Positions 8,058 through 15,573 of a stretch of 16,796 nucleotides of DNA are shown piece after piece. The DNA lies in assembly GCA_031277355.1 (NCBI GenBank), contig JAITMN010000358.1, forward strand, positions 1 to 16,796. Direction: 5' to 3'. The notes beneath the pieces are model-generated. The model had not been told where the DNA came from and made no database searches. It saw only the letters and a list, made by a program, of their open reading frames with translations. This DNA is from Nevskiaceae bacterium (GTDB lineage Bacteria; Pseudomonadota; Gammaproteobacteria; Steroidobacterales; Steroidobacteraceae). Position 1 is the stretch's first letter. Every line of letters starts with the position of its first letter. The translations under genes and the position numbers were made by a program.

Positions 8058-8069
8058 ACCCCATAACCC

Positions 8070-8075
8070 AAGAGG
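8070..8075 (+). promoter_or_regulatory. Ribosome binding site of the DUF1993 gene
   Basis: AAGAGG ends 5 nt before ATG 8081, supporting that start and independent translation of this gene after the apaH operon. Confidence 0.7.
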
Positions 8076-8080
8076 TCTTC

Positions 8081-8593
8081 ATGAGCATTTCGATGCACGG
8101 CGCGTCCGTCGGCGTATTCACCCGCGTACTGAACAATCTGGACCACATTCTCGGCAAAGCCGAAAGCTGGGTGGCCGAACGCAAGATCGACCCCAACGCG
8201 ATCCTGAATTCACGCCTCGCGCCGGATATGTTCACGTTCACGCGCCAGGTGCAGATTGCCACCGACATGGCCAAGGGCACCGCCGCCCGTCTTGCCGGCA
8301 TCGACCCGCCGCGCATGGAAGACAACGAGACGAGCTTCGCCGAACTGCGTGCGCGCGTGCAGAACGTGCTGGCCTACCTTGCCACGCTCGACGCGGCGCA
8401 GTTCGAAGGCTCGGAAACCCGCGCCATCACGCTGAAGCTGGGTCCGCCCGGCGCGCAGCGCGAAGTTCACTTCCAGGGTCTGGACTATCTGCTGGGCTTC
8501 GGCACGCCGAATGTGTACTTCCACTACTCGATGATCTACGCACTGCTGCGTCACAACGGCCTTGCCGTGGGCAAGACCGACTTCATCGGCTGA
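8081..8593 (+). CDS. DUF1993 domain-containing protein
   Basis: The 170-aa product matches the DUF1993 family, mostly helical proteins thought to have a DinB-like four-helix fold. Typical segments are the N-terminal GVFTRVLNNLDHILGKAE, then ILNSRLAPDMFTFTRQVQIA, FAELRARVQNVLAYLATLD, and the C-terminal FGTPNVYFHYSMIYALLRH followed by NGLAVGKTDFIG. No function is established for the family. No signal peptide or membrane segment is seen, so it is probably cytoplasmic. The start has a good AAGAGG site. It converges on the peptidase gene with only 4 bp between the two stop codons, leaving no room for a separate terminator. Confidence 0.9.
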   Translation: MSISMHGASVGVFTRVLNNLDHILGKAESWVAERKIDPNAILNSRLAPDMFTFTRQVQIATDMAKGTAARLAGIDPPRMEDNETSFAELRARVQNVLAYLATLDAAQFEGSETRAITLKLGPPGAQREVHFQGLDYLLGFGTPNVYFHYSMIYALLRHNGLAVGKTDFIG

Positions 8594-8597
8594 TCGT

Positions 8598-10643
8598 CTA
8601 CCAGATTCGCACCCGCTGATCCGGCGGCAGGTACAGCTTGTCGCCGGATTGCACATCGAAGGCCGAATACCAGGCATCGATGTTGCGCACCACGCCATTG
8701 GCGCGAAACTGCATCGGCGAATGTGGATCGGTAACCACTTGCTGGCGGACGAAGTCCTCGCGGGCCGTCCCGCGCCACACCTGCGCCCACGCGAGAAAGA
8801 AGCGCTGATCGCCAGTGATGCCATCGAGCACCGGCGCAGGCTGACCATTCAGCGACAACTGATACGCCGTATACGCCATTTCCAGCCCGCCCAGATCGCC
8901 AATGTTCTCGCCCATCGTCAGGCGGCCATTGATGCAGCCCTCCGGCACCGGGCAATACTGATCGTACTGTGAGGCGAGCCGGTCGGTGGCGGCGCGAAAC
9001 TTCTCATCCGTCTCCGGCGTCCACCAGTTGCGCGTAACGCCCTTGTCGTCGAAGGCGCGGCCCTGATCATCGAAGCCATGACCGATCTCGTGGCCGATCA
9101 CGCCACCGATGCCGCCATAGTTCACCGCCGCATCCGCATTGGGATCAAAGAACGGCGGTTGCAGAATCGCCGCCGGAAAAGTGATCTGGTTCATCAACGG
9201 GCTGTAATAGGCATTGACGGTCTGCGGATTCATGCCCCATTCGCCGCGATCCACCGGCTCATTCAAACGCGCCACCTGCCGGTTCCATTCAAAGCGGCGG
9301 GCATTGACCACATTCTCGAAGTGCCGGCCCTGCTGAATCTGCATGGCCGAATAATCGCGCCACTTCTCCGGGTAGCCGATGCGCGGCTCGAAACTGGCCA
9401 GCTTCTTCAAGGCTTCGGCGCGAGTGGGTTCGTCCATCCACGACAATTGCTTCAAACGACTTTCCAGCGCCGCGATCAGATTGACCACCAGCGCATCCAT
9501 CTTGGCCTTGTTCTCGGGCGGAAAGTGCTTGGCGACATAGATTTCGCCAACACCCTCGCCGATCAGCGAGTTGACCAGCGCCACGCCACGCTTCCAGCGT
9601 TCGCGCTGCACTTCAACACCGCGCAGCGTCTTGCTGAAAAACTCGAACTGCGCATCGTCGAAGGCTTTGGTCAGATTCGTGGCATTGCCGGATGCAATGT
9701 GAAAAGCCAGATATTTCTTCCACGCTTCCAGCGGCTCGGAACTGACCAGCTTGCCGCCATCGCGCAGCGCGGTATCGCCATAGGCCACCACTCGCGCCAA
9801 CTCCGGCAGACCCATGCTGCCGATCACAACATCCCAATCCACCGCCGGGGCAAAGCGCTTGAATTCGGCAAGACTCATCGTCTTGATGGCTTTGTCGGGA
9901 ACGCGCAGCGCCTCCGGCGCCCAGTGTACCTGGGCGATTTTCTTTTCCAGCCCGATCACCTGTGCGGCGGATTGCTCTGGTGCGCCATCGCCGAGCAATT
10001 CAAACACGCGGGCGACATAGGTTTGATACGCCTGCCGGTACTTGTCGAACGCAGCCCCTTCGCGCAGGTAGTAATCGCGATTGGGCATGCCGAGGCCCTC
10101 CTGACCGATCCACACCAGATAGCGCGTGGGGTCTTGCGGATCGGCGTCGATCTCCACACCGAAGGGCGCGGCAAACTCCGGACTGCCCATCAGCTTCAAC
10201 AGCCCTGCCCGGTCGCGCACGGCGTTGATCTGTTGCAGATAGGGTTGCAGTGGCTCGATGCCACGCGACTCGATGGCCGCTTCGTCCATCCAGCCGGCAT
10301 ACAGGTCCGCTACTTTCGCGGGCGTGGAACCGGCAGCGGGAGGGTTCGCCAGCAATTCATCGACGATGGCGCGCACGTCGGTTTCCGACTGCTCCGCCAA
10401 CTGATCGAAAGCGCCAAAGCGGGCTTTGTCGGCGGGCATCTGAAAACTCGCCAGCCACTTGCCATTGGCGTAGTCGAAGAAATCATCGCCCGGCTTCACC
10501 GCTTCATCGCGATTGGCGAGATCAACACCGAAGGTACCGAGCACGGCCTTCGGTGCACTGGCGGTTGCCGGTGATTGAGAGGAAGAGCATGCGCCAAGCA
10601 GCGCGGCAACGCCGGCTGCGACCAGAACAATCTTCATGCGCAT
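8598..10643 (-). CDS. M13 family (neprilysin-like) zinc metallopeptidase, lipoprotein
   Basis: This is a 681-aa M13 peptidase, a zinc enzyme that cleaves small peptides; bacterial members usually act outside the cytoplasm. The zinc site is HEIGH (H518, E519, H522) in GGVIGHEIGHGFDDQGR, with the third ligand in GENIGDLGGL (E579, D583). The substrate-side NAYYSPLMNQITFPAAILQP and the C-terminal PPDQRVRIW are typical. The N-terminus MRMKIVLVAAGVAALLGACSS has a lipobox (LGAC) with serine after the cysteine, which favours lipidation and the outer membrane. The start is ATG 10643, behind a strong GGAGG; ATG 10637 is possible, and TTG 10655 would place the start inside that site. It follows fhs by 18 nt on the same strand, so the two are probably co-transcribed. 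The physiological substrate is unknown. Confidence 0.94.
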   Translation of the reverse strand: MRMKIVLVAAGVAALLGACSSSQSPATASAPKAVLGTFGVDLANRDEAVKPGDDFFDYANGKWLASFQMPADKARFGAFDQLAEQSETDVRAIVDELLANPPAAGSTPAKVADLYAGWMDEAAIESRGIEPLQPYLQQINAVRDRAGLLKLMGSPEFAAPFGVEIDADPQDPTRYLVWIGQEGLGMPNRDYYLREGAAFDKYRQAYQTYVARVFELLGDGAPEQSAAQVIGLEKKIAQVHWAPEALRVPDKAIKTMSLAEFKRFAPAVDWDVVIGSMGLPELARVVAYGDTALRDGGKLVSSEPLEAWKKYLAFHIASGNATNLTKAFDDAQFEFFSKTLRGVEVQRERWKRGVALVNSLIGEGVGEIYVAKHFPPENKAKMDALVVNLIAALESRLKQLSWMDEPTRAEALKKLASFEPRIGYPEKWRDYSAMQIQQGRHFENVVNARRFEWNRQVARLNEPVDRGEWGMNPQTVNAYYSPLMNQITFPAAILQPPFFDPNADAAVNYGGIGGVIGHEIGHGFDDQGRAFDDKGVTRNWWTPETDEKFRAATDRLASQYDQYCPVPEGCINGRLTMGENIGDLGGLEMAYTAYQLSLNGQPAPVLDGITGDQRFFLAWAQVWRGTAREDFVRQQVVTDPHSPMQFRANGVVRNIDAWYSAFDVQSGDKLYLPPDQRVRIW

Positions 10644-10646
10644 GCT

Positions 10647-10653
10647 CTCCTCC
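10647..10653 (-). promoter_or_regulatory. Strong ribosome binding site of the M13 peptidase gene
   Basis: Read on the minus strand, GGAGGAG lies 3-5 nt before ATG 10643, depending on which core is counted, and about 10 nt before ATG 10637. It lies between the fhs stop and the peptidase start, and excludes the TTG at 10655 as the initiation codon. Confidence 0.75.
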
Positions 10654-10661
10654 AATGGCGC

Positions 10662-12335
10662 CTAGAACAGCCCCTCGATCTGGCCCAACTCATTGAGCTT
10701 GATCGAATTGGCCGAAGGCACCTTCGGCAGACCCGGCATCGTCATGATTTCACCGCAGATCACGACGATGAACTCCGCTCCGGCCGACAGCCGCGCGTCG
10801 CGCACCGGCAGCACATGCCCGGTGGGTGCGCCCTTGGCGTTGGGGTCGGTCGAGAAGCTGTACTGCGTCTTGGCGATACACACCGGATAGTTGCCAAAGC
10901 CGCCCTCTTCGAACTCCTTGAACAGGTCTCGCACCTTGGCATCCATGCTGATGTCGTCGGCACGGTAGATTTCGCGCGCAATCGTGCGCACCTTTTCCAC
11001 CAGCGGCATTTCATCCGGGTACAGCGGCTTGTAGTTGGCCTTGCCGCTGTCGGCCAGACGCACCACTTCATGCGCAAGCTCGATGGTGCCCTTGCTGCCA
11101 TTGGCCCAGTGCGTGCACAGAATGGCCTTGGAGCCCACGCCCTCGCACAGTTCCTTGATCAGATCGTGCTCGGCCTGCGTGTCGGAGATGAAGGCGTTGA
11201 TCGCCACCACCGTCGGCACGCCAAACTTCGCCACGTTCTGCAAATGGCGTTCGAGGTTCGCAAAACCCTTGCGCAGCGCGCCCAGGTCTTCCTTGCCCAG
11301 ATTCTCCTTCGCCACACCACCGTGCATTTTCAGCGCGCGCACCGTGGCAACGATCACCGTGGCATCGGGCCGCAGGCCCGCCTTGCGGCACTTGATGTCG
11401 AGGAACTTCTCCGCACCCAGGTCCGCGCCGAATCCGGCTTCGGTCACCACATAGTCGCCCAGACGCAGGCCGGTTTGCGTTGCCATCACCGAGTTGCAGC
11501 CGTGCGCGATGTTCGCAAACGGACCGCCGTGCACGAAGGCCGGATTGCCTTCCAGCGTCTGCACCAGATTCGGCGACAGCGCATCGCGCAGCAGCACCGC
11601 CATCGCGCCATCGGCCATCAATTGCTTGGCACGGATCGGCTTGCGGTCGCGCGTGCGGGCCACAATGATGTTGCCGAGGCGGCGCGTGAGGTCTTCAAGG
11701 TCGGTGGCGAGGCAGAAAATCGCCATCACTTCGGAGGCCACGACGATGTCGAAGCCATCTTCGCGCGGATAGCCATTGCCCGGCCCGCCCAGCGAGTTGG
11801 TGATCTGGCGCAGCGCGCGATCGTTCATGTCCACCACGCGCTTCCAGGTCACGCGGCGCACGTCGATGCCCAGTTCATTGCCCCAGTACACGTGGTTGTC
11901 GACCATTGCGGCCAGCAGGTTGTTGGCTGCGGCAATGGCGTGGAAGTCGCCGGTGAAGTGCAGGTTGATGTCTTCCATCGGCACGATCTGCGCATAACCG
12001 CCGCCGGCCGCGCCGCCCTTCACGCCGAAGCAGGGCCCGAGCGATGGCTCGCGCAGGCAGATCACCGCCTTCTTGCCGATGGCGTTCAGGCCATCGCCCA
12101 AACCCACGGTGGTGGTGGTCTTGCCCTCGCCCGCAGGCGTGGGGTTGATCGCGGTGACGAGAATCAACTTGCCAGGCTTGCGCTTGGAGATGTCTTGCAC
12201 TGCATCCAACGACAGCTTGGCCTTGTAGGGGCCGTACTGAAGCAGTTGGTCACGACTGATGCCAATTTTGGCAGCCACGTTTTCGATGGGCTGCATCTTC
12301 GCCTGACGCGCGATCTCGATATCACTCAGCGGCAT
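10662..12335 (-). CDS. fhs: Formate-tetrahydrofolate ligase
   Basis: Fhs activates formate with ATP and tetrahydrofolate to 10-formyl-THF, feeding purine synthesis and initiator-tRNA formylation. The 557-aa product has the expected length. The nucleotide loop is at about residues 61-76 (TAINPTPAGEGKTTTT), followed by REPSLGPCFGVKGGAAGGG, YAQIVPMEDINLHFTGD, the NRKPIRA-like RDRKPIRAKQL, GPFANIAHGCNS, TEAGFGADLGAEKFLDIKC and the C-terminal GEIMTMPGLPK plus INELGQIEGLF-like ending. ATG 12335 gives the standard N-terminus. The ribosome site is weak (AGG about 9 nt upstream). The gene is spottily distributed in gammaproteobacteria. Its leader contains unusual G/C tracts (see 12369-12417). The M13 peptidase follows 18 nt downstream with no obvious pathway link. 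Confidence 0.97.
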   Translation of the reverse strand: MPLSDIEIARQAKMQPIENVAAKIGISRDQLLQYGPYKAKLSLDAVQDISKRKPGKLILVTAINPTPAGEGKTTTTVGLGDGLNAIGKKAVICLREPSLGPCFGVKGGAAGGGYAQIVPMEDINLHFTGDFHAIAAANNLLAAMVDNHVYWGNELGIDVRRVTWKRVVDMNDRALRQITNSLGGPGNGYPREDGFDIVVASEVMAIFCLATDLEDLTRRLGNIIVARTRDRKPIRAKQLMADGAMAVLLRDALSPNLVQTLEGNPAFVHGGPFANIAHGCNSVMATQTGLRLGDYVVTEAGFGADLGAEKFLDIKCRKAGLRPDATVIVATVRALKMHGGVAKENLGKEDLGALRKGFANLERHLQNVAKFGVPTVVAINAFISDTQAEHDLIKELCEGVGSKAILCTHWANGSKGTIELAHEVVRLADSGKANYKPLYPDEMPLVEKVRTIAREIYRADDISMDAKVRDLFKEFEEGGFGNYPVCIAKTQYSFSTDPNAKGAPTGHVLPVRDARLSAGAEFIVVICGEIMTMPGLPKVPSANSIKLNELGQIEGLF

Positions 12336-12368
12336 GGGGAATAACCTGTAGCGTTTTTGTTGGGAGGA

Positions 12369-12417
12369 CCCCCTTCACGGGGGGGCGTAACCCCCGAATC
12401 ATCCCCCAAAGTTCCCC
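12369..12417 (-). promoter_or_regulatory. G/C-tract leader of fhs with mutually exclusive hairpins
   Basis: Within the 178 bp between fhs and the divergent yebC-like gene, the plus strand carries C5 (12369-12373), G7 (12379-12385), C5 (12391-12395), C5 (12403-12407) and C4 (12414-12417). The G7 tract can pair with either neighbouring C5 tract but not fully with both. In the fhs message the same positions give four G-runs around one C7 run, so alternative stems or a G-quadruplex are possible. It does not match the ZTP or THF-I riboswitch consensus as I remember them. The element lies upstream of the likely yebC transcript, so fhs is the more likely target. A regulatory role is inference. Confidence 0.4.
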
Positions 12418-12471
12418 TCCTGCGCCAGCGTTAATATGGCCTGATTGCATGTCCGGGGCGGTTTTTCCCCT

Positions 12472-12477
12472 TATGAT
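12472..12477 (+). promoter_or_regulatory. Possible -10 box for the yebC-family gene
   Basis: TATGAT, one mismatch from TATAAT, lies 36 nt before the start codon. The best -35-like sequence (TTGCAT, 12445-12450) is 21 nt upstream, too far for a standard promoter, so this is tentative. Confidence 0.25.
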
Positions 12478-12513
12478 GCGCCCCTGTCGCAGCAATCCTT
12501 TCGGAAATGGTTC

Positions 12514-13236
12514 ATGGGCCGTATTTTTGAAGTCCGCAAGCACACGATGTTCGCCCGGTGGAACCGCATGGCGAAGCAATTTGCCAAGATCGGCAAGGAC
12601 ATCACCATCGCGGTGAAGGCCGGCGGCACCGACCCCGGCGGCAACCCCGCCCTGCGCCGCGTGATCCAGAACGCCCGCGCGGTGAACATGCCGAAGGACA
12701 AAGTGGAGGCCGCGATCAAGCGCGCCGCCGGCCGCGATGCAACGAACTACAGCGAAATCATCTACGAGGGCTATGCCCCGCATGGCGTGGCGGTGCTGGT
12801 CGAAGCCGCCACCGACAACCCCACCCGCACTGTCGCCAATGTGCGAAATCTCTTTGCCAAGGGTGGCGGCAATCTGGGCAGCAATGGCAGCGTCAGCTTT
12901 TTGTTCCGCAAAATGGGCGTGTTTCGCCTCGATCCGGCGGGCATCGACCAGGATGATCTGGAGTTGTACCTGATCGACCACGGCCTGGAAGAAATGGGCG
13001 AAGGCAGCGGCGAGAAAGGCGAACCGCAATTGGTGGTGCGCTGCAACTTCGAGGATTTCGGGCAAATGCAGGCGGCGCTGGAGCAGCGTGGGCTTGTGCC
13101 GCTGTCGGCCACACACGAATACATCTGCGTGACGCCCACGGAACTGCCCGAGGAGCAAGCCAGGGAAGTGATGGAGATGCTGGACCGCATGGAGCAGGAC
13201 GAAGACGTGCAGAACGTCTATCACACATTGGCATAA
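12514..13236 (+). CDS. YebC/PmpR (TACO1) family protein
   Basis: The 240-aa product belongs to the YebC family, long annotated as transcriptional regulators. More recent work and the mitochondrial homologue TACO1 point to a role in translation, including stretches rich in proline. Visible segments are MGRIFEVRKHTMFARW, then KDITIAVKAGGTDPGGNPAL, IQNARAVNMPKDKVEAAIKR, IYEGYAPHGVAVLVEAATDN, then the GGNLGSNGSVSFLF signature, and a C-terminus ending DEDVQNVYHTLA. The N-terminus lacks the AGHSKW of the classical E. coli YebC group and belongs to a second subgroup, so I give no gene symbol. ATG 12514 is preceded by GGAAA at a suitable distance; the longer reading from 12445 adds residues foreign to the family. 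It is not next to ruvC, the usual neighbour of the classical type. Confidence 0.93.
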   Translation: MGRIFEVRKHTMFARWNRMAKQFAKIGKDITIAVKAGGTDPGGNPALRRVIQNARAVNMPKDKVEAAIKRAAGRDATNYSEIIYEGYAPHGVAVLVEAATDNPTRTVANVRNLFAKGGGNLGSNGSVSFLFRKMGVFRLDPAGIDQDDLELYLIDHGLEEMGEGSGEKGEPQLVVRCNFEDFGQMQAALEQRGLVPLSATHEYICVTPTELPEEQAREVMEMLDRMEQDEDVQNVYHTLA

Positions 13237-13312
13237 GCACACGCCGACATCAGCGCAGATTCGGCTTGGTATCTGGTCTAAAATAACCGCCCTTTTCCGC
13301 CCTGCCGATACC

Positions 13313-13317
13313 GAGGA
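13313..13317 (+). promoter_or_regulatory. Ribosome binding site of the TonB-dependent receptor gene
   Basis: GAGGA lies 7 nt before TTG 13325 and 13 nt before ATG 13331. The spacing favours TTG as the true start. Confidence 0.55.
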
Positions 13318-13324
13318 CCGAACA

Positions 13325-15445
13325 TTGCCGATGAACACCCTGCGTCATTCGTGGACGCTGCTGATCTGCTGTCTGCCCGTGCTGAGCGCTGCCGCCGAGT
13401 CAGACAATTCTTCCCTCGATACTGTTGAAGTCAGCGCAACCCGTTTGCGCGGCGTGCCCGACATAGACGTTCCGGCCTCCGTCGCCACCGTGCGCATGAG
13501 CCCCGACGACAACCAGCCGCAGGTCGAAGTCACCGAACTGCTCAGCGGAATTCCCGGCGTCACGGCGCTCGATCGTCAGAACTACGCGCAAGACACCCAG
13601 CTTTCGATTCGCGGCTTCGGCGCGCGAGCCACGTTCGGCGTGCGCGGACTGCGTCTGTACGCCGATGGCATCCCGGCTTCGATGCCCGATGGTCAGGGGC
13701 AGGTGTCGCACTTCAGCATGATGGGCGCGGATCGCATTCAGGTGATGCGTGGTCCGTTCTCGGCGCTGTATGGCAACTCCTCCGGCGGCGTGGTGCAGAT
13801 TTGGAGCAAGCCCGGCGAGGAAGGTGATCCCACGCGCCTGCGCGCCACCTACGGCAGCTTCGATACCTGGACGCTGGGCGCACAGACGCTGGGCAAGGTC
13901 GGCTTGATGGACTACAACATCGCGCTGTCGCACTTCGACACCGGCGGTTATCGCGATCACAGCGCGGCCGAGCGCACCACGGGCAACGTGCGGCTGGGCT
14001 TCGACATCGGCGAGCGGCGTTCGCTGTCGCTGGTGGTGAACGTGATCGACCTGCCCGATGCGCAAGACCCGCTGGGCCTTACCGTGGAAGATTGGCGCGC
14101 CGATCCGCAACAAGCCACTGCGGTGGCCGAGCAGTTCAACACGCGCAAGAGCGTGTCGCAGACCCAGGGCGGTCTGGTGTTCGAACAGGGCTTCGGTGAA
14201 GCGCAAACGCTGCGTTTGATGGGCTATTACGGCAATCGCGCAGTGGAGCAATTCCTTGCGATTCCCGCCACGGCGCAGGTCAATGCGCTGCACTCGGGCG
14301 GCAATGTCGTGCTCGACAGCGATTACTACGGCGGCGATGCGCGCTGGAACTGGCAGGGCACGTTCGGTTCGATGCCGGCGGAATTGACTGTGGGCGTGAA
14401 CACGGATCGTCAGCGTCAACTGCGTCGTGGTTACGAGAACTTCGTCGGCGCGCAGTTGGGCGTGCGTGGCGCGATACGCCGCAACGAGATCAACACCGTC
14501 AGCAACTTCGATCAGTTCGCGCAGTTGTGGTTGCAGCTCACCGATCGCTGGTCGCTGCTGGCCGGCGCGCGTCACAGCAAGGTAACGTTCGATTCCGATG
14601 ATCGCTACATCGTGGGCACGAACCCCGACGACAGCGGCCGCAAGAGTTACAGCGACACCGCGCCGGTGGCCGGCGTGATGTTCCATCCCATCGAATCGCT
14701 GCGTGCCTATGCCTCCATTGGCAAGGGCTTTGAAACGCCGACGTTCAATGAGTTGTCGTACCGCGCCGATGGCGGCGCGGGCCTGGCGTTTGATCTGAAG
14801 CCTGCGGTGAGCCGCAACTATGAGTTGGGCGTGAAGTGGCGTCCGAGCAGCGGCGTGGCCATCGATGCGGCGCTGTTCCAGGCCGACACCGACGATGAGT
14901 TGGCCGTGGCGCGCAACACCGGCGGACGCAGCAGCTATCGCAACGTCGGCGCGGCGCGTCGGCGCGGCTTCGAGACTTCGGTGAACTGGCCGCTCGCACA
15001 GCACTGGAATGCCGAACTGGCGTACACCTGGCTCGACGCCTCCTTCACCAGCAATTATCTGATCTGCGTGGTGGCAGGCTGCACAGTGCCGGATGTGACG
15101 GTGCCTTCCGGCTCGCCGATTCCCGGCGTGCCCGAACACGAGGGATTGCTGCGCGTGAACTTCACGCCCAACGCCTGGACGCTGGCGCTGGAAGCCACCG
15201 GCTCAGCCGGCCTCGTGGCGAACGACAACGCCACGGTTGCCTCGCCGGGCTATGTGATCTTCAACGCCGAAGCCGGCCGCAGTTGGGAATTCGGCAATTC
15301 ACAACTGCGCGTGTTCACGCGGCTGGAGAATCTGCTGGATCGCAAGTATGTGGGCTCGGTGATCGTGAATGAAGGCAACAGCCGGTTCTTTGAATCGGGA
15401 CCGGACTTCTCGGCGATGATTGGGGCGCAGTGGAGTTGGCGGTAG
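13325..15445 (+). CDS. TonB-dependent outer-membrane receptor, YncD/PqqU-like
   Basis: This is a 706-aa TonB-dependent receptor. A signal peptide (LLICCLPVLSAAAES) is followed by a TonB-box-like DTVEVSATR, a plug domain (about 35-160) and a 22-strand-type barrel. The plug contains RQNYAQDTQLSIRGFGARA, RLYADGIPASMPDGQGQ and RGPFSALYGNSSGGV. The barrel contains GGYRDHSAAERTTGN, IGKGFETPTFNELSYRADGG, ALFQADTDDELAVARNTGGR and, at the C-terminus, LLDRKYVGSVIVNEGNSRFFE. Each closely parallels E. coli YncD (PqqU), the receptor that takes up pyrroloquinoline quinone, so PQQ is the likely ligand, though this rests on similarity recalled from memory. The start is TTG 13325 by ribosome-site spacing; ATG 13331 would remove two residues. 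No Fur box is seen upstream. Confidence 0.93.
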   Translation: MPMNTLRHSWTLLICCLPVLSAAAESDNSSLDTVEVSATRLRGVPDIDVPASVATVRMSPDDNQPQVEVTELLSGIPGVTALDRQNYAQDTQLSIRGFGARATFGVRGLRLYADGIPASMPDGQGQVSHFSMMGADRIQVMRGPFSALYGNSSGGVVQIWSKPGEEGDPTRLRATYGSFDTWTLGAQTLGKVGLMDYNIALSHFDTGGYRDHSAAERTTGNVRLGFDIGERRSLSLVVNVIDLPDAQDPLGLTVEDWRADPQQATAVAEQFNTRKSVSQTQGGLVFEQGFGEAQTLRLMGYYGNRAVEQFLAIPATAQVNALHSGGNVVLDSDYYGGDARWNWQGTFGSMPAELTVGVNTDRQRQLRRGYENFVGAQLGVRGAIRRNEINTVSNFDQFAQLWLQLTDRWSLLAGARHSKVTFDSDDRYIVGTNPDDSGRKSYSDTAPVAGVMFHPIESLRAYASIGKGFETPTFNELSYRADGGAGLAFDLKPAVSRNYELGVKWRPSSGVAIDAALFQADTDDELAVARNTGGRSSYRNVGAARRRGFETSVNWPLAQHWNAELAYTWLDASFTSNYLICVVAGCTVPDVTVPSGSPIPGVPEHEGLLRVNFTPNAWTLALEATGSAGLVANDNATVASPGYVIFNAEAGRSWEFGNSQLRVFTRLENLLDRKYVGSVIVNEGNSRFFESGPDFSAMIGAQWSWR

Positions 15446-15481
15446 GCGGCGAGGCCCGGCAAACGCTCTTGTTGGCATAGG

Positions 15482-15507
15482 TTTGGCGCGGAACAAACCG
15501 CGCCAAA
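15482..15507. repeat. Perfect 10-bp inverted repeat after the receptor gene
   Basis: TTTGGCGCGG, loop AACAAA, then CCGCGCCAAA form a perfect stem beginning 37 nt after the receptor stop. No T-tract follows in either direction, so an intrinsic terminator of the standard kind is not supported, though the stem could still protect or attenuate the receptor transcript. It may equally be an operator for the Fic-domain gene downstream. Confidence 0.55.
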
Positions 15508-15511
15508 TCCA

Positions 15512-15535
15512 GTAGCGCAGTTTGGCGAACTGCGC
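15512..15535 (+). repeat. REP-like stem-loop with 5' GTAG
   Basis: A stem GCGCAGTT/AACTGCGC (15515-15522 and 15528-15535) encloses the loop TGGCG. The tetranucleotide GTAG (15512-15515) sits at its 5' foot. Known REP elements, including the GTAG-headed ones of Stenotrophomonas, share this architecture: a GTAG or GGAG foot plus an imperfect palindrome. Only this one headed copy is in the window, so the assignment depends on copy number elsewhere in the genome. Confidence 0.4.
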
Positions 15536-15573
15536 CACAATCGCGCCATCGCTCCAGCCAACCGCGCCAACTG

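Noticed and set aside
9078..10574. 498-codon plus-strand frame over the M13 peptidase gene
   Set aside because: Antisense to a gene with an intact zinc site and lipobox; the translation has no coherent domain.
10575..12344. 589-codon plus-strand frame over fhs
   Set aside because: His/Arg/Gln-rich antisense translation with no domain; fhs on the minus strand is certain.
12336..12480. ZTP, THF-I or guanidine (mini-ykkC) riboswitch upstream of fhs
   Set aside because: The remembered consensus sequences are not present; the one ACG-containing loop does not give the paired ACGR hairpins of mini-ykkC.
13268..13312. GGTATC...GATACC dyad upstream of the receptor gene
   Set aside because: Six-base arms about 33 nt apart are readily found by chance, and no companion element supports an operator.
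13400..15139. 579-codon minus-strand frame over the receptor gene
   Set aside because: Antisense to a full-length TonB-dependent receptor; His/Ala/Arg-rich composition typical of a shadow frame.
15482..15535. Intrinsic terminator after the receptor gene
   Set aside because: Both stems are strong but neither is followed by a run of T on either strand, so I list them only as repeats.
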